Assembly (NCBI GenBank): GCA_035645275.1 | Contig: DASQMX010000011.1 | Location: 1 to 33,388, forward strand | Direction: 5' to 3' | Origin: Paranoxybacillus sp035645275 | GTDB lineage: Bacteria > Bacillota > Bacilli > Bacillales > Anoxybacillaceae | Length of the DNA stretch: 33,388 nt | Shown here: positions 24,188 through 30,317 of the stretch, piece after piece | Numbering within the stretch: the first letter of the stretch is position 1 | How the letters are laid out: each line of letters begins with the position of its first letter | Position numbers and translations under genes: made by a program | The notes under the pieces: model-generated | Database searches by the model: none | What the model was told of the DNA's origin: nothing | Seen by the model: only the letters and a program-made list of their open reading frames with translations

Positions 24188-24400
24188 ATGAATAAAGAAC
24201 ATAAAGCAAATGAGCGAAAAGAAATATTAGCAAAATTAAACGAAATCCATGATCTTTACTGTGAAGGGTGTTTTTTGAAAGCGACGTTTCGTAAAGAGTT
24301 TGGCAAAACATATGCGCAGTCATTTTGTATCAATCAATGTACGATAGGGGAAATGATTAAGCAATACGGAGAGAAGCTGACAGGAGCTTCGCGGACATAA
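24188..24400 (+). CDS. ypeQ: small zinc-finger-type protein, YpeQ-like
   Basis: 70 aa from ATG 24188; a TTG one codon upstream is an alternative and the ribosome-binding site (AAAGGG) is rather distant. Four cysteines form CEGC (about 26-29) and CINQC (about 49-53), the latter C-x3-C, consistent with a single zinc site. The rest is basic and helical. B. subtilis encodes YpeQ of similar size next to ypeP-type genes. Function is unknown; nucleic-acid binding is plausible. Confidence 0.75.
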   Translation: MNKEHKANERKEILAKLNEIHDLYCEGCFLKATFRKEFGKTYAQSFCINQCTIGEMIKQYGEKLTGASRT

Positions 24401-24401
24401 A

Positions 24402-24499
24402 CAACGGGCTGGCCCATCACACAATGTTTGCCCTGACGCACATTATTTATTAATGATTGCGTTGAGGTATTTTCCTTTAGGGTCCAGCCTCATTGTTTT
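24402..24499. repeat. degenerate palindromic element, terminator-like
   Basis: Arms CAACGGGCTGGCCC and GGGTCCAGCCTCATTG are largely complementary, and a T-run follows at 24496. The outer GGGCTGRCCYATCA pattern resembles the inverted 26660 end of the repeat family, so this is a possible decayed member. It probably ends the ypeP-ypeQ transcript. Confidence 0.5.
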
Positions 24500-24526
24500 T
24501 AACAAGCATATGAAAGGAAAGGAATT

Positions 24527-24787
24527 TTAGCTAAGTGCTTCATTTAACTGATGCTCTGCCTGCTGTAATTCATGTTCACAGCGGTGTAAAAATTCTTCAT
24601 CGACCCCAGTTGCTTGATGTCGTGCTTCAGCAAGACGCTCATGGGCATCAGCAATCGCTTGTTTGGCCCCATCCAACATCCCTTTGTCAAGGCTCATCGT
24701 TGCCGAACCGACCATCTTTTGTGCAGTTTTGACTGCCATTTCCACTTGCATCAGATCATTATAGCCTGAATGAATTTCTCGTTCCAT
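24527..24787 (-). CDS. helical protein, 86 aa, DUF2564-like
   Basis: ATG 24787 with AGGAGGTGTAAAA upstream. The protein is a soluble helical hairpin with QVEMAVKTAQKMVGSATMSLD at 14-34 and two further helices ending ELQQAEHQLNEAL. The pattern resembles DUF2564 of Bacillaceae, assigned from memory only. Composition rich in A, E, H and Q also resembles spore or stress proteins. Monocistronic; cspD upstream on the same strand has its own terminator between. Confidence 0.65.
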   Translation of the reverse strand: MEREIHSGYNDLMQVEMAVKTAQKMVGSATMSLDKGMLDGAKQAIADAHERLAEARHQATGVDEEFLHRCEHELQQAEHQLNEALS

Positions 24788-24848
24788 CCTTTTACACCTC
24801 CTGGTGAATAGTGTTTGTCAGCAAAAGATGGAATATGCCAAAAATGCA

Positions 24849-24878
24849 AAAAGAGACCGGCAAAATGCCAGCCTCTTT
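24849..24878 (-). terminator. cspD terminator
   Basis: On the minus strand AAAGAGGCTGGC and GCCGGTCTCTTT pair with a short mismatch around an ATTTT loop, followed by TTTT. It lies 30 bp downstream of cspD. Confidence 0.75.
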
Positions 24879-24908
24879 CAATGCTACCAAGTATATATGA
24901 ACGTTTGA

Positions 24909-25109
24909 TTATAATTTTACAACGTTAGCAGCTTGAGGTCCGCGATTTCCTTGAACGATTTCGAAAGAAACAGCTTGACCTTCTTCTAATGTTTTGTAAC
25001 CGTCACCTTGGATTGCTGTGAAATGAACGAATACATCGTCTCCGCCTTCTACTTCAATGAAGCCGTAACCTTTTTCATTGTTAAACCATTTTACTTTACC
25101 GTTTTGCAT
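24909..25109 (-). CDS. cspD: cold-shock protein CspD/CspB type
   Basis: 66 aa from ATG 25109, behind AGGAGG; the frame extends ten codons upstream without need. A single cold-shock domain: MQNGKVKWFNNEKG, the RNA-binding motifs KGYGFIEV and DVFVHF, ending GPQAANVVKL. It binds single-stranded RNA and DNA and unwinds mRNA in the cold and at entry to stationary phase. The proximity to ypeP/ypeQ recalls the B. subtilis cspD region, so cspD is preferred over cspB. It has its own promoter, long leader and terminator. Confidence 0.93.
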   Translation of the reverse strand: MQNGKVKWFNNEKGYGFIEVEGGDDVFVHFTAIQGDGYKTLEEGQAVSFEIVQGNRGPQAANVVKL

Positions 25110-25248
25110 AATACTGAATCCTCCTAATACTTTTAGCACCTTACTGCTAATTCGAAATTTTTATCAAATAACGGAATATATTTCACAACAATCTCAGGTG
25201 AATGAGACATGATGCGTTGCAAGATATATTCAGTTAAATGATGTCTCT
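25110..25248 (-). promoter_or_regulatory. long 5' leader of cspD mRNA
   Basis: From the predicted start near 25242 to the ATG the leader is about 130 nt. It contains short inverted stretches such as AGCAGTAAGGTGCT (AGCA..TGCT, 25133-25146) just before the ribosome-binding site. Long leaders that fold differently in the cold are usual for csp genes. Confidence 0.5.
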
Positions 25249-25277
25249 AATATACACTAATGAAGCGTTGACGTCAA
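25249..25277 (-). promoter_or_regulatory. cspD sigma-A promoter
   Basis: Minus-strand TTGACG (25272-25277) and TATATT (25249-25254) with exactly 17 bp between. Confidence 0.75.
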
Positions 25278-25458
25278 GTGAAACCGGCAAGTTTTTACAA
25301 AAAAATAAAAACATTCATGACAATCTGTAACAATCGTATGAGGATCATGGCAGGATTCTCTCGGTGTATTGTCTAATTTCTTATTTAAGGTAAGAAGTAC
25401 GTATTCATAAACAGAACCGACCATACATTAATAGTAGGAAGAAAAAGGGGGAAGCTGC

Positions 25459-25710
25459 ATGTACCGTGGGGAAATTGATGGAAAAGAAGTGATTATTCGT
25501 TTAGGAAAGAGAGTTTCTAAGAGCGGTTTCGATCATAAAAAAATATATCAAATGGTGCTCTCTTACTGTGAGGCCGTTTTTCAAAAAGGAAAAAAATCAT
25601 TTTGTATCTATAATGATAAGCTCGGTGTCATCGTTGCGGAAGTGGAACAAAATGATATTCCGGTTATTCGTGTTGATTATTTAATTCAATGTGAAAATGT
25701 ATATGAATGA
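25459..25710 (+). CDS. hypothetical protein, 83 aa
   Basis: ATG at 25459 with AAGGGGGAAG upstream. The protein is small, basic and soluble (MYRGEIDGKEVIIRLGKRVSK...), with alternating strand and helix: a beta hairpin, a helix (YQMVLSYCEAVFQ), and a C-terminal pair of strands (LGVIVAEVEQNDIPVIRVDYL). No family is recognised. It is monocistronic and lies between cspD (divergent) and a terminator 180 bp further on. Base composition matches the core genome. Confidence 0.65.
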   Translation: MYRGEIDGKEVIIRLGKRVSKSGFDHKKIYQMVLSYCEAVFQKGKKSFCIYNDKLGVIVAEVEQNDIPVIRVDYLIQCENVYE

Positions 25711-25887
25711 TACCAATAGGCGCACTTTTACGAAAAAAGCTTTTTGTACTAGGTCGTTTGTTTGTTGCCAAATCTTCTTGAACCGAATAGATTATGAAAC
25801 ATGTAAATATGGTACAGTGTCAAAGGAAAGTAGCGTCGAAACAAAGCCGTTATCCATCGACTTTGTTGGGATGAAACATATCTAGTA

Positions 25888-25920
25888 AGACCTTTGCCTA
25901 TGAGGGCATAGGTCTTTTTT
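25888..25920 (+). terminator. Rho-independent terminator
   Basis: Stem AAGACCTTTGCC / GGCATAGGTCTT with one mismatch and a T-run. It lies about 180 bp after the 83-aa gene, and no gene was found between. Confidence 0.75.
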
Positions 25921-26003
25921 GGTCGATAAAGTGAAACCTCATCAGTGGGTGCTTCATCCCTCACGGATGTTCGTTGAACTTATCGCACTTCTAGCGTCCG
26001 TTA

Positions 26004-26112
26004 TGAGGCTTCCCTAAAAGCAAAGTGTCAGACCTCACAACACAATATATAGGACCTAACATAAGATAAATGGACGATATATTATGAAATGCGCGCGAGG
26101 TCAGATTCCCTC
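26004..26112. repeat. palindromic repeat, long copy (core intact)
   Basis: Begins GAGGCTTCCCTAAAAGCAAA, continues GTGTCAGACCTCACAA and ATATATAGGAC, has a core with AGATAAATGGAC, and ends GCGCGCGAGGTCAGA. The outer arms are more worn than in other copies. The core aligns with the reverse complement of the 30170-30276 copy. Confidence 0.75.
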
Positions 26113-26160
26113 CTACGGACGATGAGAACGGGATAAAAAAGCAAGGAAAGGAGTGGGAAT

Positions 26161-26562
26161 ATGCTTTTGCGGAGAATGATGTCAAGATTAGGAGTCGGCT
26201 CGGCGCATGTCGATTTAATTTTGAATAAGAATGCGTATAAAGCGGGGGATTTCATCGAGGGACAGGTGCATATTCATGGCGGAACCGTGGAACAAAAAGT
26301 AAATAAGCTTGATGTGGATTTGATTCGAAAAACGATTTTCAAAGGCAAAGAAGAAACGGATATCGTAGCAACCATTCCTGTTAGCGATGGGTTTATCATT
26401 CAAGAAAATGAAAAAAAAGTATTGCCTTTTCGCTATCAATTGCCGGAAAACATCGTTCCATCACAATCAGGAATTTCCTATCGCTTCGTAACACGTCTTG
26501 ATATTGAAGACGGCGTAGATACACTGGATTTTGATTATATTCAAATCGTCAATGAATCATGA
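26161..26562 (+). CDS. Spo0M-like sporulation protein, short form
   Basis: 133 aa; ATG with AAAGGAGTGGG upstream. The sequence (MLLRRMMSRLGVGSAHVDL, then FIEGQVHIHGGTVEQKVNKL) is the N-terminal arrestin-like beta domain of Spo0M, a regulator linked to the sporulation phosphorelay. Spo0M of B. subtilis is about 258 aa, so roughly half is present. The TGA stop overlaps the start of a palindromic repeat by two bases, which raises the chance that the repeat cut the gene short. It may instead be a natural short homologue. Confidence 0.75.
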   Translation: MLLRRMMSRLGVGSAHVDLILNKNAYKAGDFIEGQVHIHGGTVEQKVNKLDVDLIRKTIFKGKEETDIVATIPVSDGFIIQENEKKVLPFRYQLPENIVPSQSGISYRFVTRLDIEDGVDTLDFDYIQIVNES

Positions 26563-26660
26563 GGCTGACCTAAAAGCAAGTGTCAGACCCCACAATCATG
26601 ATATATAGGACCACTATATATTGTGAGTGACGCGTGGGGTCAGACACTGATAGGTCAGCC
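26563..26660. repeat. palindromic repeat, 98-bp copy with perfect arms
   Basis: Outer arms GGCTGACCTA / TAGGTCAGCC are perfect. GTCAGACCCCAC and GTGGGGTCAGAC lie inside, and ATATATAGGACC with CACTATATATTGTGAG at the centre. A T-run follows, so it probably terminates the Spo0M-like gene. Compared with the longest copies it lacks about 18 bp of the core. Confidence 0.85.
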
Positions 26661-26748
26661 CTTTTTGCATTTTTATTACTTTGCAAAGAGGAAAAACACT
26701 TTATCTAATGAATATGATTAGACAATGGAATGTTTGGAGGGAAAAAGT

Positions 26749-27693
26749 ATGGGAGAAAAGTTTATTGATGTACATCGGACATTTTTACAATTAATCGAAA
26801 GAAAAGAATGGATAAAAGCGTTAACGATGGCTGAACAGGCTGCGGTTTTCGATCCGAAGAAAAGCCACTATACAAGTTTTTGGAAGTCGTGTTTGCTGGC
26901 AAAGCTTCACCGACCGAAAGAAGCGTTGGCGCAGTTAAAATCAGCGATTCAGAAAGGCGTCTGGTGAAATGCAGAAACGTTATTAAACGAAGAAATGCTA
27001 CATTCGATTCAACAGGATGAAGAATTTCAATAAATCGTACAAATTTGTAAACAGCGTTTTCACGAACAGCAAAACAAAACCCAACCCGAACTTTACGTAA
27101 TCGGGAACAATAAAAATCGGGAAGCAATTTTTTCGTTGCATTGGCGGGGAGATAACGCAGCGGATTTTGCGGAATATTGGAAAGACGAGAAGTTGCTTGA
27201 ACAACATATTTTCGGTTTTCCGCAATCGTCGCAAGTCCGTGGTTATCAAACGTTTTGTTGGGATGATAAGGAGACGGCAATAAAAGACATCCAATATTTA
27301 TATCATCTTTTTCAAAACCATTATTTAACGAATGAAAATGAAGTGATACTAGTCGGTGCTTCACAAGGAGGTAAACTGGCGATCGAGTTAGCGCTAACGG
27401 ATCCGACGATAAAAGTAACAGGATTTATTGCTGTCGTTCCAGCCATAAAGGACGTAGACGAATTTATTCAGCTCTTTGCCACAAGAGAAATTCGCAACGT
27501 CCCTGGCTATATGATTACGGGACGGAAAGACATGTTTTATGATAACACAGAAAAGCTATGCCGCTTGTTCGCACGTCATCACATTCCATACGAATTATGT
27601 GTCGATGAACAAGAGGGACATATGTTTCCAAAACAGTTTCACAATTTGCTGATGGAAGCGATTTATTTTATTCGGCAAAAAGGTAGACAATAA
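26749..27693 (+). pseudogene. alpha/beta hydrolase with N-terminal helical domain, two in-frame stops
   Basis: The start is ATG 26749, behind TTTGGAGGG. One reading frame runs to the TAA at 27693 and is interrupted only by TGA at 26965 and TAA at 27031, with protein-like sequence between and after. The first ~72 residues form TPR-like helices (LTMAEQAAVFDPKKSHY, LAKLHRPKEALAQLK). The rest is an esterase-type hydrolase with nucleophile elbow GASQGG, Asp in GRKDMFYD and His in EGHMFP. Codons beyond the stops keep the same phase, so point nonsense mutations, not indels, broke it. A TTG at 27136 could in principle start a truncated hydrolase, but no good ribosome-binding site was seen. Confidence 0.88.
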
Positions 27694-27737
27694 ATCTTTT
27701 CGATGACGTCAAAAATGATATAAAATTCAAAAAAATA

Positions 27738-27766
27738 TTGACAGCGCTTTCAATTTCTATTATCCT
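27738..27766 (+). promoter_or_regulatory. glpK promoter with catabolite-responsive (cre) site
   Basis: TTGACA (27738-27743), a 17-bp spacer and TATCCT (27761-27766). The cre-like TGACAGCGCTTTCA (27739-27752) overlaps the -35 and differs from the TGWAANCGNTNWCA consensus at one base. CcpA binding here would block transcription when sugar is plentiful. Confidence 0.75.
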
Positions 27767-27804
27767 TTTAAACAAGTTAAGACGATTTGAGATGGAGGGA
27801 TGAG

Positions 27805-27848
27805 AGACTCATACATTTTCTTTATCGGAAGATGTGTGAGTCTTTTTG
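27805..27848 (+). terminator. glpK leader terminator (probable GlpP antitermination target)
   Basis: A 16-bp stem pairs AGACTCATACATTTTC with GAAGATGTGTGAGTCT (two G-U pairs) and is followed by TTTTTGTTT. It stands between promoter and gene, so default transcription would stop here. In B. subtilis GlpP with glycerol-3-phosphate lets polymerase pass such leader terminators. Confidence 0.85.
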
Positions 27849-27869
27849 TTTAATGGTAAAGGAGGGGGA

Positions 27870-29363
27870 ATGGTGGAACAGTACATCCTTGCGTTAGACC
27901 AAGGTACGACAAGCTCACGTGCGATTTTATTTAACAAAAAAGGAGAAATCGTTCATATCGCGCAAAAAGAGTTTACACAATATTTTCCAAAGCCAGGCTG
28001 GGTCGAGCATAATGCCAATGAAATTTGGGGTTCTATTCTGGCGGTGATTGCTACTGTCTTATCAGAAGTATCGATTAAGCCTGAGCAAGTCGCGGCAATC
28101 GGTATTACAAACCAACGCGAAACGACCGTTGTTTGGGATAAATATACCGGCCAACCCATTTATAACGCGATTGTTTGGCAGTCACGGCAAACCGCAGACA
28201 TTTGCGAACAATTAAAAAAGCAAGGCTATGATGAATTGTTTCGCACAAAAACCGGTTTGTTGATCGATGCATACTTCTCAGGGACAAAAGTGAAATGGAT
28301 TTTAGATCATGTCGAAGGTGCCCGTGAAAAAGCAGAAAAGGGAGACTTGTTATTCGGGACGGTTGACACTTGGCTGATTTGGAAGCTATCAGGCGGACGG
28401 GCTCATGTGACCGATTACTCCAATGCATCAAGAACATTAATGTTTAATATCCATGAATTAACATGGGATGATGAATTGCTTGATATTCTTGGCGTGCCAA
28501 AAGCAATGCTTCCTGAAGTCCGCCCATCTTCGGAAATATATGCAAAAACGGTTCCACGCCATTTCTTCGGACAAGAAATTCCAATTGCCGGAGCGGCCGG
28601 CGACCAGCAGGCAGCCTTGTTCGGGCAAGCGTGCTTTGATGAAGGAATGGCGAAAAATACATATGGAACAGGCTGTTTTATGTTAATGAACACAGGAAAA
28701 CAGGTGGTACAATCCCAACATGGGTTACTTACAACGATTGCCTGGGGAATTGATGGGCAAGTGGAATATGCTCTGGAAGGAAGTATTTTCGTGGCGGGCT
28801 CAGCAATTCAATGGCTTCGTGATGGGTTGCGAATGATTAGAGAAGCAAAAGATAGCGAAGCCTATGCAGAAAAAGTAGAATCAACGGATGGTGTCTATGT
28901 TGTCCCGGCATTTGTCGGCTTAGGCACTCCGTATTGGGATAGCGATGTCCGTGGCGCTGTGTTTGGTTTAACACGCGGAACAACAAAAGAGCACTTCATC
29001 CGAGCTACATTAGAATCTCTAGCCTATCAAACAAAAGATGTATTAACCGCGATGGAAGCAGACTCAGGCATTGCTTTAAAAACGTTGCGCGTCGATGGCG
29101 GTGCAGTGAAAAACAATTTCCTTATGCAATTCCAAAGCGACATATTAGGTGTACCTGTTGAACGCCCGGTTGTGAATGAAACGACGGCGTTAGGAGCTGC
29201 CTACTTAGCAGGGTTAGCAGTTGGCTATTGGGAAGATCGAAAGGAAATTGCGGCGCAATGGAATTTAGATCGTTCATTCGAACCGAAAATGGAAAAAGAA
29301 ACGCAAACGAAACTATATGAAGGTTGGAAAAAAGCTGTAAAAGCGGCAATGGCGTTTAAATAA
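27870..29363 (+). CDS. glpK: glycerol kinase
   Basis: 497 aa from ATG 27870, with AAAGGAGGGGG just upstream; starts 8 codons earlier are less well placed. FGGY-family kinase that makes glycerol-3-phosphate from glycerol and ATP. Visible motifs: ALDQGTTSSR (8-17), the ATP-site AAGDQQAALFGQ (about 241-252), and GLGTPYWD. His231 in RHFFGQ aligns with the site where HPr of the PTS phosphorylates and activates Gram-positive GlpK. Control appears to combine cre repression and leader antitermination. No glpF, glpD or glpP is next to it in the window, unlike the usual glpFK arrangement. Confidence 0.97.
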   Translation: MVEQYILALDQGTTSSRAILFNKKGEIVHIAQKEFTQYFPKPGWVEHNANEIWGSILAVIATVLSEVSIKPEQVAAIGITNQRETTVVWDKYTGQPIYNAIVWQSRQTADICEQLKKQGYDELFRTKTGLLIDAYFSGTKVKWILDHVEGAREKAEKGDLLFGTVDTWLIWKLSGGRAHVTDYSNASRTLMFNIHELTWDDELLDILGVPKAMLPEVRPSSEIYAKTVPRHFFGQEIPIAGAAGDQQAALFGQACFDEGMAKNTYGTGCFMLMNTGKQVVQSQHGLLTTIAWGIDGQVEYALEGSIFVAGSAIQWLRDGLRMIREAKDSEAYAEKVESTDGVYVVPAFVGLGTPYWDSDVRGAVFGLTRGTTKEHFIRATLESLAYQTKDVLTAMEADSGIALKTLRVDGGAVKNNFLMQFQSDILGVPVERPVVNETTALGAAYLAGLAVGYWEDRKEIAAQWNLDRSFEPKMEKETQTKLYEGWKKAVKAAMAFK

Positions 29364-29372
29364 CCACATATT

Positions 29373-29416
29373 GTGCACTAGATGATGAAAATGCTCATCA
29401 CCTAGTGCATAGTTTA
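29373..29416 (+). terminator. glpK terminator
   Basis: Stem TGCACTAGATGATGA / TCATCACCTAGTGCA (one mismatch), followed by a weakly T-rich stretch 10 bp after the gene. Confidence 0.75.
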
Positions 29417-29585
29417 TTTACAGAAAATAAAAAAGTTTTGAAATATAATTATAATGATGGTAATATTTAGATGACCAAACAATTCTTAACATGGGCGAAA
29501 GTAATGCAGGCATCTATGTTTACAAAATTGGTGCGCTAATACAGAAAAAGTGATAGCATCTTGTAGAAAGCGGAGGAGAAACACA

Positions 29586-30140
29586 ATGTTTTCGTACAAA
29601 ATTGATGATGAAGTTTCCCTGCATTTATTGGAAAAACACCACGCAGAAGAAGTGTTTGAGCTTGTTGATCAAAATCGCGCTTATTTGCGCGAGTGGCTTC
29701 CTTGGGTAGACAACATGACTTCACCGGAAGAATATCATACGATTCTTCCAACGTGGCTTCGTCAATTTGCGGATCATAACGGATTTAATGCAGGGATTCG
29801 TTACAAAGGTAAATTAGTTGGCATGATTGGACTTCATGCGATTGATTGGGCAAACCGCAAGACAAGCATCGGTTATTATATCGCTGAAGAGGCGCAAGGG
29901 AAAGGAATTGTGACAAAAAGCGTAAAGGCGGTCCTTGATTATGTGTTTCGTGAACTTGGACTTAATCGGGTTGAAATTCGCTGTGGTGTACATAATGAAA
30001 AAAGCCGCGCCATTCCTGAAAGGCTTGGTTTTGTCCAAGAAGGAATCATCCGCGACGGTGAGTGGTTGTATGACCATTTTCATGATTTAGTCGTATACAG
30101 TATGTTGGCGAAAGATTGGCTAATGACTGAGCGTCGATAA
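29586..30140 (+). CDS. GNAT acetyltransferase, RimJ/RimL (YdaF-like)
   Basis: 184 aa from ATG 29586, behind GCGGAGGAGAA. The GNAT fold is clear: N-terminal strand and helix (LLEKHHAEEVFELVDQN), the LREWLPWVD element common to the RimL group, strand VGMIGLHAIDW, acetyl-CoA loop EEAQGKGIVTKSV, and VEIRCGVHNEKSRAIPERLGF. The family acetylates N-termini or side chains of proteins, for example ribosomal L7/L12 in E. coli. B. subtilis YdaF is similar in length and layout. Substrate unknown. Monocistronic between the glpK terminator and a palindromic repeat. Confidence 0.88.
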   Translation: MFSYKIDDEVSLHLLEKHHAEEVFELVDQNRAYLREWLPWVDNMTSPEEYHTILPTWLRQFADHNGFNAGIRYKGKLVGMIGLHAIDWANRKTSIGYYIAEEAQGKGIVTKSVKAVLDYVFRELGLNRVEIRCGVHNEKSRAIPERLGFVQEGIIRDGEWLYDHFHDLVVYSMLAKDWLMTERR

Positions 30141-30169
30141 GATATTTTGTGCTGCATATTCAATAAAAA

Positions 30170-30276
30170 GAGGCTGCTCATAAGGGGCTAACCTCACGTG
30201 CGTTTCACAATATAGAGTTCATTTATCTAACATTATGTCCTATATATTGTATCGTGGGGTCAGAACCCCTTTTTTC
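30170..30276. repeat. palindromic repeat, long copy (core intact), reversed
   Basis: Begins GAGGCTGCTCATAAGGGG, has TTCACAATATAG, the core ATTTATCTAACATTATGTCC, then TATATATTG and CGTGGGGTCAGAACCCC, followed by six T. Its reverse complement aligns with the copy at 26004 across AGGACNTAA and AGATAAATG. It likely ends the acetyltransferase transcript. Confidence 0.8.
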
Positions 30277-30281
30277 CCGAT

Positions 30282-30315
30282 AACAAACGACCGCTTAATT
30301 GTGCGGTCGTTTGTT
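30282..30315 (-). terminator. terminator of the GGDEF-EAL gene
   Basis: Perfect 13-bp stem AACAAACGACCGC / GCGGTCGTTTGTT with an 8-base loop, 2 bp after the stop codon. The T-run on the minus strand is short, so efficiency is uncertain. Confidence 0.65.
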
Positions 30316-30317
30316 CT

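Noticed and set aside
26762..27364. Leftward 200-codon frame over the hydrolase pseudogene
   Set aside because: The opposite strand encodes clear hydrolase motifs. The leftward frame shows no domain and no ribosome-binding site.
27136..27693. Intact hydrolase gene starting at TTG 27136
   Set aside because: The frame continues upstream through two stops into matching protein sequence and a proper start at 26749, so this is better seen as the 3' part of a pseudogene.
29471..29539. 22-codon frame between glpK and the acetyltransferase
   Set aside because: It has an ATG but no ribosome-binding site and no recognisable sequence.
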